Source: JAVVRI01 sp036654795 (GTDB lineage Bacteria; Bacteroidota; Bacteroidia; Bacteroidales; Tannerellaceae). Taken from it: a DNA stretch of 16,212 bases. Numbering within the stretch: position 1 is the first letter of the stretch; each line of letters starts with the position of its first letter. The translations under genes were made by a program, and so were the position numbers. Below the pieces are notes generated by a model. The model did no database searches, was not told the origin of the DNA, and saw nothing but the letters and a program-made list of their open reading frames with translations. Location: contig JAVVRI010000066.1 in NCBI GenBank assembly GCA_036654795.1, positions 1 to 16,212 on the forward strand, written 5' to 3'. Positions 1-7,237 of the stretch are shown here, piece after piece.

Positions 1-57
1 CAGTATATTAATGGAAAGGACAGGGTGTCTTGCTTTTTTTCTTATATGCTATTATGC

Positions 58-145
58 TTTTGAGCTAGCTCAAAATAGATTTTAACCATGCTGGTAATTG
101 TTTTTGAGCCAGCTCAAAATTGATTTCCAGCCAGCTCAAAAGTAT
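58..145. repeat. tandem array of four 22-bp units built on an 18-bp palindrome
   Basis: Unit 1 (58-79) opens with the perfect palindrome TTTTGAGCTAGCTCAAAA at 58-75. Unit 3 (102-123) carries the same 18 bp with one central change (CTAG to CCAG). Unit 4 (124-145) keeps the right-hand 13 bases AGCCAGCTCAAAA. Unit 2 (80-101) is diverged, matching unit 3 at about 11 of 18 core positions, but it keeps the exact register and is itself an imperfect inverted repeat (ACCA/TGGT). The starts at 58, 80, 102 and 124 are all 22 apart, close to two helical turns. The function is unknown; protein binding, a regulatory array or a dispersed repeat family are possible. Confidence 0.75.
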
Positions 146-248
146 AATTATAATAATGCTTTGATCTAAATAGTGGTATAGAAAGGACTAACAGTTCGGA
201 CGAAGGTATTACAAGATTCAGTCCATCTGTTTTAAGCTTAAAACTTGT

Positions 249-269
249 TTTTGGTGCGGTTGCCCTGAA
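249..269 (+). repeat. 21-bp intergenic element, copy A
   Basis: TTTTGGTG, two variable bases (CG here), then GTTGCCCTGAA. The same element with GC in the variable slot is at 11945-11965, just upstream of the sigma gene promoter; 19 of 21 bases match. This copy ends about 200 bases before the phosphoesterase fusion ATG. It may be a shared regulatory element or part of a dispersed Bacteroidales repeat; which of these cannot be decided from one window. Confidence 0.5.
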
Positions 270-366
270 ATGCAACAAACAATAAGGATCTTCTCAAAAA
301 ACGGACACGTAAACGAATCATTCTAACCCCCTTCCCCCAAATCACCAACGAGCCTCCTAAAAACGG

Positions 367-398
367 CTGCCGAGCCATAATTTCCCACTGCCGAGCCA
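367..398 (+). repeat. direct repeat of CTGCCGAGCCA, 21-bp spacing
   Basis: Two identical 11-base copies, at 367-377 and 388-398, start 21 bases apart, about two helical turns. They lie 70-100 bases before the start codon of the gene at 468, a position compatible with an activator site. No regulator is identified for it. Confidence 0.45.
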
Positions 399-467
399 AT
401 CCATGAAGCAAATGAGACAACTGATTTAAATATCTTTCTTTATCTTTACAGCATAAATTGACCGATC

Positions 468-2327
468 ATGAATAAATACACTTTTTTATTGGCTTTTTCC
501 TTCCTTTTCTCTGTCACTACGCTCAGCGCGCAGCAATCTATTGCTCCGAAGGAAGAGAATTCTCTACGTATTATGAGTTACAATGTGCGCAACTGCAAGG
601 GACTGGACGAGGTGACGGATTATCAGCGAGTGGCGGATGTGATGAATAGGGTAGCACCGGATGTGATTGCCGTGCAGGAACTAGACAGCGTTACCGAGCG
701 TAATAAGCACGTTTATACCCTACGGGAATTGGCGGAGCGGACACTGATGCATTATATTTATGGTGCTGCGATAGACTATCAGGGTGGAAAGTATGGTATT
801 GGCATTCTGTCGAAAGAAAAGCCGCTGAACCATCGGACGCTGAAGCTGCCCGGACGCGAAGAAAGTCGCCTTCTGCTGATTGCTGAGTTTCAAGATTATG
901 TAGTGTGCTGTACTCACTTCTCGTTAACGGAGGAGGATCAGGCGCTCTCCGTTCCTCTTATTAAGGAAGCACTTCGTGGCATCAACAAACCGGTTTTTCT
1001 GACGGGCGATATGAATTCAGTTTACGACTCCCCTGTGCAGGTAGCTATCAGGGAGCTGTTTACACCGTTAAATAATTACAAGGCAAGCACCTTTCCAGTT
1101 GTGAATCCGGATCGTTGCATCGACTTTATCTATGGATACAAGAACGGTAACGACTACGCGGTGTTGCAACGTCGGGTGCTGACCGAAGAACAAACGGCCT
1201 CCGACCATCTACCTCTCTTTGTGGATGTACGTTTGAAAGCGGATGTATCTGATATTATGCGAACAAAGCCCTATCTACAAAACCCAACGGAAAATGGACT
1301 GACCATCTCTTGGCTGACAAACGTCCCGGTACATAGCTGGGTGGAATATGGTACAGATCGTAACCTAGGGCAACGCAAAGAAAACTATGTGGACGGCCAA
1401 ATGCTTTGCTACAACAAACATCATAAAATACGGTTGGAAAACTTGCAACCCGGTGCAACCTATTATTATCGTGTCTGTTCCCGCGAAATGACCCTTTATG
1501 AAGCCTATAAAAAGGAATTTGGCGAAACGGCTACTTCGGAAGTCTATTCCTTCACCATGCCCAGTCCTACAGCCGACTTTACAGCCATAATACTGAACGA
1601 CCTGCACAAGAATAGGCAGGTGGTAGATATGCTGACAGAGCAGATCAAAGGTACACCCTATGATTTTGTTCTCTTTAATGGCGACTGCATAGACGATCCT
1701 AAGAATGAGACGGATGTTCTCAGTTTTATGTCTTATCTTAACGAAAAGGTAAGGGCGGAGTGTACTCCTGTCTTCTATCTTCGCGGTAACCATGAGATAC
1801 GCAATGCCTATTCCATTCAGTTGCGCGAACTCTTCGATTACGTTGGAAACAAAACTTATGGTGCTTTCAACTGGGGCGATACACGTTTTGTGATGCTGGA
1901 TTGCGGAGAGGATAAACCGGACAGTACTGGGGTCTATTATAACCTGAACGACTTTAACGGGCTGCGTCAGGCACAAACCAGCTTCCTTAGAGAGGAATTA
2001 GGAGGTAAGGAGTTTAAGAAAGCAACCCATCGGGTGTTGATCCACCACATACCCCTCTATGGTATGTCGGACGAGAACTATCAACCTTGTCGTCAGCTTT
2101 GGGGCGGTTTACTCTCGAAGGCACCTTTCGACGTATGCCTGAATGCACACATGCACCTCTTTGAATATCTTCCTAAAGGAAAAGATGGCAATAACTTCCC
2201 CGTCCTAATCGGTGGTGGCAACCGCCCGGAAACGGCAACCGTGATGCTGCTCCAAAAGAAAGGTCGCTCCTTGACGCTAACTGTTTTAAACGCAAAAGGG
2301 GAGAAATTAGAGAGTATTAATTTGTAG
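468..2327 (+). CDS. secreted EEP nuclease/phosphatase fused to a calcineurin-like phosphoesterase
   Basis: This 619-residue protein starts with a signal peptide (about 1-21, cleavage near SAQQ). Residues 33-255 form an endonuclease/exonuclease/phosphatase domain: YNVR with N39, QEL with E71, H150, GDMN with D181 and N183, D219 and SDH with D246/H247. Residues 265-365 resemble the fibronectin-like N-domain of purple acid phosphatases (KPYLQNP, VEYGT, YYYRV). Residues 370-600 are a metallophosphoesterase with D378-x-H380, GD (D406), GNHE (N441, H442), H526/H527 and AHMH (H561, H563; the family usually has GHxH). All metal-ligand motifs of both enzymes look intact, so two phosphoester hydrolases appear to sit on one exported chain, probably periplasmic or surface. 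The substrate is unknown; phosphate scavenging from nucleic acids or phospho-glycans is a guess. The ATG at 468 is chosen because it gives the signal peptide. Confidence 0.9.
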   Translation: MNKYTFLLAFSFLFSVTTLSAQQSIAPKEENSLRIMSYNVRNCKGLDEVTDYQRVADVMNRVAPDVIAVQELDSVTERNKHVYTLRELAERTLMHYIYGAAIDYQGGKYGIGILSKEKPLNHRTLKLPGREESRLLLIAEFQDYVVCCTHFSLTEEDQALSVPLIKEALRGINKPVFLTGDMNSVYDSPVQVAIRELFTPLNNYKASTFPVVNPDRCIDFIYGYKNGNDYAVLQRRVLTEEQTASDHLPLFVDVRLKADVSDIMRTKPYLQNPTENGLTISWLTNVPVHSWVEYGTDRNLGQRKENYVDGQMLCYNKHHKIRLENLQPGATYYYRVCSREMTLYEAYKKEFGETATSEVYSFTMPSPTADFTAIILNDLHKNRQVVDMLTEQIKGTPYDFVLFNGDCIDDPKNETDVLSFMSYLNEKVRAECTPVFYLRGNHEIRNAYSIQLRELFDYVGNKTYGAFNWGDTRFVMLDCGEDKPDSTGVYYNLNDFNGLRQAQTSFLREELGGKEFKKATHRVLIHHIPLYGMSDENYQPCRQLWGGLLSKAPFDVCLNAHMHLFEYLPKGKDGNNFPVLIGGGNRPETATVMLLQKKGRSLTLTVLNAKGEKLESINL

Positions 2328-2343
2328 CAGAAAGGATAACCGT

Positions 2344-2489
2344 GCTCAGCAATCTATTGCTCCGAAGGAAGAGAATTCTTTATGTGTTATGAGTTGCGAT
2401 GTGCGCAACTGCAAGGGACTGGACGAGATGACGGATTATCAGCGAGTGCAGAGATGTGATGAGCAAAGTAGCGCCGGATGTGATTGTCG
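2344..2489 (+). pseudogene. decayed partial copy of the 5' part of the upstream phosphoesterase gene
   Basis: This stretch aligns with 521-672 of the gene at 468 and encodes the start of the mature EEP domain (SIAPKEENS through the VRNCKGLDE region). It starts 17 bases after that gene's stop codon. Differences seen are a 7-base deletion between CAG repeats at the left end, a one-base net insertion near 2449 that shifts the frame, and about 15 substitutions. There is no start codon or signal peptide, and the frame runs into TAA shortly after the homology ends. It is probably the relic of a tandem paralogue or an aborted duplication. Confidence 0.85.
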
Positions 2490-2505
2490 CTTCTAATTTA
2501 TAACA

Positions 2506-2545
2506 AACGCTGCTTATTATTCAATTGGCGATAATAAGCAGCGTT
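2506..2545. terminator. bidirectional hairpin terminator between convergent genes
   Basis: A perfect 15-bp stem (AACGCTGCTTATTAT at 2506-2520 paired with 2531-2545) encloses a 10-base loop and is followed on the plus strand by AATTTTG. It lies between the plus-strand gene plus its remnant and the end of the minus-strand operon, 30 bases beyond that operon's last stop codon, so it can serve both directions. Confidence 0.85.
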
Positions 2546-2575
2546 AATTTTGTATAGGAGCTGTAATAGGTGCTG

Positions 2576-4075
2576 TTACTCCAGTATGATTTCCCCAACG
2601 TTGTAACGTTTATGCGAATCGGAATTTTTGTAGGGTAATTCAAAGACTGGCGTTCCATCTTGTAGGCCGACGGAAACAAACAGATCGTATAAACCTGGCT
2701 GGCAGGCTCTAGAAAAAGGCCCCATGGGGTCTTTAAATAAAGGTGCAATAACAAATTGTGAACTTAAGGAATATTCCTCTTGTCCGGGAACTGTAGGAGA
2801 GATGGATTTTACATTAAAAGCAGTATCTACTAATACGGATACTATCCCACCTTTTTTATCTTTTATGGTAAAACAGGGATATCCTCCTGCGTAGCAAGGA
2901 GCCACCCCTACATTTTCCCATTTGGACTGTATCGTAAAGAGTTTGTCTCTAGCTATTTTCCGAGGGCATACTAAGTGGGTGACATGCAACCGATATCCCA
3001 TGCGTCTGTTAATCCTGTCTATTATATCCCTGTTTTCGTCTAGTAACAATCTGGGCCAAGTGTGGATGGACATGTACGAAGCATGATAATCTTCAATAGA
3101 TTGGAGTAATAGTTTCTTATCCCAACAACCTCTGCTTTTAGATCCTTCATAATGCTCATGCTCCAATATGACGGGTAGAGTAGGCCAAAACAATTGTGCC
3201 ATATCGCTGTGATACCAATGTTTAGGTTTTTTCTGCACCAAGATACTGTCATCTCTCATCGTGACTCCTTTTGAATAGGCATAATCCATAACAGGAAAAC
3301 GCTTGCCGGGTTCATGATCTCCGGCATAGTCATCTGAAATAGATAAGAGAGTCCGCTTGAAATGGCGGCAATAGATGTCGATATGAAGTTTCTGACTTTC
3401 TATCCCCCAATACTTGCCATGTACGGGAGATGAATTTACAGTATGACCTTCGCCCCACATGCCGAAATGACCCACATCGACGAATGCAACATTGGGATTC
3501 CCATCATAGCGTTCGGCCATCTTTTGAACGAACAATTCCACTTTTTCAAGAAAAACAGGATGGTCGTAGTCTGGCTCTATAAAGTTATTAACTTCAAACG
3601 AAGCTGCCCCAGCATTAAATACCCATTGAGGTGTTGCTTGATGCATCCAATGTTCTGTTGCTGTAATGCGAAAAGCCACCTTCTTACCCTTTTCTATCCA
3701 TCGTTGTGCGGGTGTATCCAATGTTTCCCAAACAAAACGGTTTTCTTCCGGCTGTACAAATATCCAAGGAATACGTAGATAAACGGTGCTTAAACCGGGA
3801 AAATCGTCTAACGTATCCCACGGTTCTAATTTAGAACCATAGTTAGACAGCAGATTTGAATAAAAGTGCATTGTCCATCCCATATCTGGGTTTACTAATG
3901 CTTGTCCGTGATCAGTTAAAGAGGCATCGATAAGTTCATTATTGCCATAAACATTCAATATGTTATTCGCCTTTGCCCTATCTGTATGGATAACAGGGAT
4001 TGATAATAAACCAGTACTGATCAACCCTACCTTTTGTAAAAAGAGACGTCTGTTTATATCTTCCATTTTTTTCAT
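2576..4075 (-). CDS. DUF4832-family TIM-barrel protein, putative glycoside hydrolase
   Basis: A 499-residue exported protein and the last gene of the operon. The N-terminus has INRRLFLQKVG followed by a hydrophobic stretch, which fits a twin-arginine-type signal (about 1-36). The middle resembles a glycosidase-like barrel: NPDMGW at 62-67, TVYLRIPW at 97-104, VDVGHFGMWGEGH at 199-211 with E209 as a candidate acid/base, and VILEHEHYE at 302-310 with E305 as a candidate nucleophile. About 365-499 looks like the C-terminal DUF4832 beta-sandwich (WENVGVAPCY at 386-395). The domain name is recalled from family character; the catalytic roles are inference and no substrate is known to me. Its ATG overlaps the stop of the upstream esterase gene by four bases (ATGA), so the two are translationally coupled. 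Confidence 0.75.
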   Translation of the reverse strand: MKKMEDINRRLFLQKVGLISTGLLSIPVIHTDRAKANNILNVYGNNELIDASLTDHGQALVNPDMGWTMHFYSNLLSNYGSKLEPWDTLDDFPGLSTVYLRIPWIFVQPEENRFVWETLDTPAQRWIEKGKKVAFRITATEHWMHQATPQWVFNAGAASFEVNNFIEPDYDHPVFLEKVELFVQKMAERYDGNPNVAFVDVGHFGMWGEGHTVNSSPVHGKYWGIESQKLHIDIYCRHFKRTLLSISDDYAGDHEPGKRFPVMDYAYSKGVTMRDDSILVQKKPKHWYHSDMAQLFWPTLPVILEHEHYEGSKSRGCWDKKLLLQSIEDYHASYMSIHTWPRLLLDENRDIIDRINRRMGYRLHVTHLVCPRKIARDKLFTIQSKWENVGVAPCYAGGYPCFTIKDKKGGIVSVLVDTAFNVKSISPTVPGQEEYSLSSQFVIAPLFKDPMGPFSRACQPGLYDLFVSVGLQDGTPVFELPYKNSDSHKRYNVGEIILE

Positions 4076-5511
4076 TTAATTGGTGCCAGCTTATCTGTAC
4101 GAAAAGAACTGGCGGGTAAACCATAAGCATTAAAAAGTGAACCTTGTTCGTGATTTTTAAAGCAATAACGTATGTGCATCGGATTTGCAATATTATCCGA
4201 CCAAACCTCCACTTTATCTCCAAATCCGGGTATCACTGCTGTTGCTTGAACAAACCTCCCGTCTTCTCCTGCTATTTGGAAACCGGAAAGATCAGTATGC
4301 ATCGGCCATAAACCCATCTCAGCGTTTATAAAGGTAAGTGTGATCTTATTTTTCTCAATTGCCATCGATTTAAGGATCGGTCCGTCGCAAGGAAAGTTTT
4401 TAAATCCATATGTTTTAGCTAATGCCTGATATGCCAAGCGTTGGCCCACCTTTTCTTTTTCAGCCGGGTGTATACACATTAGTTCACCTATATCCATTGT
4501 TACGACCATTCCCGAATGAGGGATAACCATGGCCGATTTCAACTGAGATTCGCGTAAAAATGCACTTTCTTCTTTTTCTTTTCCACTATAAATATAGGGG
4601 GCAATTTGTACATAATAAAAAGGCAAGTCAGGCTGCTTGAACAGATTGCGCCACTCGTCAACCAATGCCGGAAATAGATAATCGTATTGAGCATAATTAG
4701 GAATATTTGTTTCGCCTTGATACCAAAGAATTCCCTTTATGCTATAGTTGCTTACCGGTCGTAACATCCCGTTGTGTAATAAAGTGGCAACTTTCTGAGG
4801 GTAAGCATTATCTGTTTTCAGGTTACTCAGATCTATGTCCGGATACAGCTTTAAAGATTGTGCACCCATCCATGATTCAATAGACGCTGCGCCCCAACTG
4901 ATATGAATGATTCCAATTGGTATTTGCAGCACCTTATGTAATTCGCGGGCATAAAAGTAGCCTATAGCACTAAACTTGCCACTGCTTTCGATGGAGGATT
5001 GATTCCACTGTCCCTTCAAATCAAATTGAGGGGTTACGGCGGGCGTTTTCTGTCCTGTGTACATTCTAATATTAGGAAAGCTTTGTGACTCCATGATCAT
5101 GTTTAATGAGCCGTTGACCGGTTGACCACAAAGTCCTTCCAGCGGCATTTCCATATTGGACTGTCCTGAGCATAGCCATACGTCGCCTAGCAATATGTTT
5201 TGTAGAAGAGTGACCTCCCCATCATTAAATTCCAGAGAGAAAGGACCACCGGCATCGGTGGTCCTAACTTTTACATTCCAATTACCCTGTTCATCAGCCG
5301 TGACATTATACCTATTTCTGTCCCACGACGGGGTTATGGTTAGTCGTGCTTTTTGCGAAGCCTTTCCCCATAAACAAACCTCTGTATTACGTTGCAGTAC
5401 CATATTGTTTCCTATAATACTAGGTAGTTGTACCTTTGCGTTTATGATCGACAGATTTGCCAGAAGTAACAAAACGGATAAGAACATTCTCATCTCCTTC
5501 TTAATACCCAT
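4072..5511 (-). CDS. sialate O-acetylesterase-family carbohydrate esterase (SASA/SGNH fold)
   Basis: 479 residues as drawn, normal for the family. After a signal peptide come a beta domain (GNNMVLQRN, VCLWGKAS, residues 34-52) and the SGNH esterase core: GDVWLCSGQSNMEMPL at 109-124 with nucleophile S118, ISWGAASIESWM at 204-215, GILWYQGETN at 260-269 and CIHP with catalytic H348. It would remove acetyl or other acyl groups from sugars; the family also acts on plant and other glycans, so sialic acid is not implied. The first ATG (5511) overlaps susD by 11 bases. A later ATG at 5487 lies six bases after AAGGAG and gives a cleaner signal peptide (MFLSVLLLLANLSIINA), so it may be the true start. 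It is followed by an ATGA overlap with the DUF4832 gene. Confidence 0.88.
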   Translation of the reverse strand: MGIKKEMRMFLSVLLLLANLSIINAKVQLPSIIGNNMVLQRNTEVCLWGKASQKARLTITPSWDRNRYNVTADEQGNWNVKVRTTDAGGPFSLEFNDGEVTLLQNILLGDVWLCSGQSNMEMPLEGLCGQPVNGSLNMIMESQSFPNIRMYTGQKTPAVTPQFDLKGQWNQSSIESSGKFSAIGYFYARELHKVLQIPIGIIHISWGAASIESWMGAQSLKLYPDIDLSNLKTDNAYPQKVATLLHNGMLRPVSNYSIKGILWYQGETNIPNYAQYDYLFPALVDEWRNLFKQPDLPFYYVQIAPYIYSGKEKEESAFLRESQLKSAMVIPHSGMVVTMDIGELMCIHPAEKEKVGQRLAYQALAKTYGFKNFPCDGPILKSMAIEKNKITLTFINAEMGLWPMHTDLSGFQIAGEDGRFVQATAVIPGFGDKVEVWSDNIANPMHIRYCFKNHEQGSLFNAYGLPASSFRTDKLAPIK

Positions 5512-7216
5512 AATTTTGTCCGTTTACCCAATTATCAGGTCCTCCATTTTGTCCTTCAATTTTAGGATTCTGCAAAATCCATGTTCTGAATAGGGGGAAC
5601 AAATAATTCTTATCTTTATGGAAGACACTCTGATGTACGTCAAATTCACTATACGTGCCATCCGTTGCTATTTTATATCCTTTAAACGGCTTATTCAATT
5701 CAACTTCAGCAGTATAATAATCCGTTTTATGAGGATCTCCGTCCGGTAAATTACCCCAACGAATCAGGTCCCAATACCGTTTATATTCGAATGCAAGTTC
5801 GATTCTACGTTCTTGTCTGCAAATACGACGAAGTTCCTGCTGGCTAAAAGAAGCTTTACCATACGTCTCTTTTAATCCTGGAATTTGTCCACGTCTGCGA
5901 ATCTGATCAATAGCTTCAATAACACTTTCGTCAAGTTCATTCAATTCAATTTTAGCTTCTGCGTAATTCAATAACACTTCTGCATAGCGGAATAAGATGA
6001 AATTCATTCCGTCAGTATTAAATCCGGAAGTCGTAATGTTCTCGTTCATACCTTTTCTTCTCCACATGCCGGTACGCTTTTCGGCAGCAGGGTTCGGAGC
6101 GTCCAAACTTCCTTCCATGGTGCTGATCGTATCGCCTCTCCACACTGATCCGTGATGTACAATAGACCAATCGAATCGGGGTTCACGATTCTTATACGGA
6201 TTTTGCGGATCAAAGCCTGATTTGGGATCGGTAATGGGTAATCCGTTCTTCATGCGATAATCATTTGCCAAACTAACGGTTGGTTGCATACATCCCCAAG
6301 CATCATTTCTATTTACACCGCAATTCGGACCAAAATATTGATTTTCCTGACTTCTTACTTTGGCTCCGTGTTGAAACGCGTAAATGCTCTCGCAATTATT
6401 ACTGTTTTGTTCATAAAACAGTTCGTTAAATCCCGGAAATAATTGATATATACCCTCATCAATCACTGTTTTGTTCGTCTTTGCTGCTTCCGCGTATTTA
6501 TGATAATGTAGTTCTACATAACCTTTTAAGGTTAATGCCGCTCCACGTGTAGCCCGACCTGTTCCTATTTCATTTGGAAGTACGTCTGCTGCCTTTTGGA
6601 GGTCTTTTACTAAGAACTCATAAGTCTCTTGCGCCGTGTTTCGTGGACGAAATATTTCATCTCCCATCGTCAAGCGGTTGAGTGGCTCTGTTATCACAGG
6701 AACTCCACCGTACGCTTTCCACATATTATGATAAAGATAAGCTCTTAAAAAGACAGCTTCTCCCCATCTCTTATTATACCATTCTTTGCTGTAGTTATCT
6801 TTAAACTCTTCAATTTTAGCGATAAACAGATTACAGCTTCTGATATATCGATAGGCCATGTTGTACATAAACGGAATAGCTGGATATCCATGATTATATA
6901 GGCCGTCATAAAAAGTTTCAGCAGAATAGGATCGGCTAACTTGTTGTACCCATGAAATAGCCCAGTCGAATTTATTACAAACATTGTCGCTCCAGTGTTC
7001 CATTCCATCGTAGGTGGTGAAGTTAGCTGAAGTTTCGTCGGGCATATTGCCATAAACCGTGTTTAAAAAGAGGTCAGCATTGCTCTCTGAAGAAAATGCA
7101 GCATTCTCATCCAACTGATCGGTGGGAGCTACATCTAAATAATCAGAACAAGCACAGAGCGAGCATACGAAGATGCCGCAGATTAATCTTCTGAAATAAT
7201 ATATTGCTTTCATCAT
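5501..7216 (-). CDS. SusD/RagB-family surface glycan-binding lipoprotein
   Basis: A 571-residue lipoprotein with a lipobox ending LCAC (C23) and the typical start SDYLDVAPTDQLDENAAF. The N-terminal SusD-like helical region covers roughly 40-230 (for example RAYLYHNMWKAYGGVPVITEPL), and the RagB/SusD C-terminal region covers about 300-571, with FRYAEVLLNYAEAKIEL, RRRGQIPG, RQERRIELAFEYKRYWDLIRW and the ending YLFPLFRTWILQNP. It would sit on the outer membrane as the lid of the SusC transporter encoded 21 bases upstream. The gene overlaps the start of the esterase gene, as expected within one transcript. The family has no catalytic activity; ligand identity cannot be read from sequence. Confidence 0.95.
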   Translation of the reverse strand: MMKAIYYFRRLICGIFVCSLCACSDYLDVAPTDQLDENAAFSSESNADLFLNTVYGNMPDETSANFTTYDGMEHWSDNVCNKFDWAISWVQQVSRSYSAETFYDGLYNHGYPAIPFMYNMAYRYIRSCNLFIAKIEEFKDNYSKEWYNKRWGEAVFLRAYLYHNMWKAYGGVPVITEPLNRLTMGDEIFRPRNTAQETYEFLVKDLQKAADVLPNEIGTGRATRGAALTLKGYVELHYHKYAEAAKTNKTVIDEGIYQLFPGFNELFYEQNSNNCESIYAFQHGAKVRSQENQYFGPNCGVNRNDAWGCMQPTVSLANDYRMKNGLPITDPKSGFDPQNPYKNREPRFDWSIVHHGSVWRGDTISTMEGSLDAPNPAAEKRTGMWRRKGMNENITTSGFNTDGMNFILFRYAEVLLNYAEAKIELNELDESVIEAIDQIRRRGQIPGLKETYGKASFSQQELRRICRQERRIELAFEYKRYWDLIRWGNLPDGDPHKTDYYTAEVELNKPFKGYKIATDGTYSEFDVHQSVFHKDKNYLFPLFRTWILQNPKIEGQNGGPDNWVNGQNYGY

Positions 7217-7237
7217 TACTGTTTTTTTAAGTTGTTT

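Larger units (their letters stand above)
1..467. other. intergenic region upstream of the phosphoesterase fusion gene
   Basis: I see no convincing gene here; the one open frame, on the minus strand at about 238-420, has no recognisable protein character. The region holds a 22-bp-period palindrome array (58-145), a 21-bp element also found upstream of the sigma gene (249-269), and an 11-bp direct repeat (367-377 and 388-398). The only promoter-like signal close to the downstream ATG is TATCTTTA at 441-448. It matches seven of eight positions of the Bacteroides -7 consensus but has no convincing TTG about 20 bases upstream, so it is weak. Confidence 0.7.

Noticed and set aside
58..145. CRISPR array
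   Set aside because: The 22-bp repeats are contiguous with no unique spacers and no cas genes are present.
1365..1976. A 203-codon open frame on the minus strand opposite the phosphoesterase gene
   Set aside because: It is antisense to the fibronectin-like and phosphoesterase domains of a clearly real gene and shows no recognisable motif.
2344..2489. Variable repeat of a diversity-generating retroelement
   Set aside because: Changes are not restricted to adenine positions, there is no reverse transcriptase gene in the window, and the copy is frameshifted.
4072..5511. Proof of a sialic-acid substrate from the esterase family name
   Set aside because: The family acts on many acylated sugars, and no sialidase, sialic acid lyase or transporter gene is in the window.
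5156..5593. A 145-codon plus-strand frame across the susD/esterase junction
   Set aside because: It is antisense to two well-supported genes and has no domain character.
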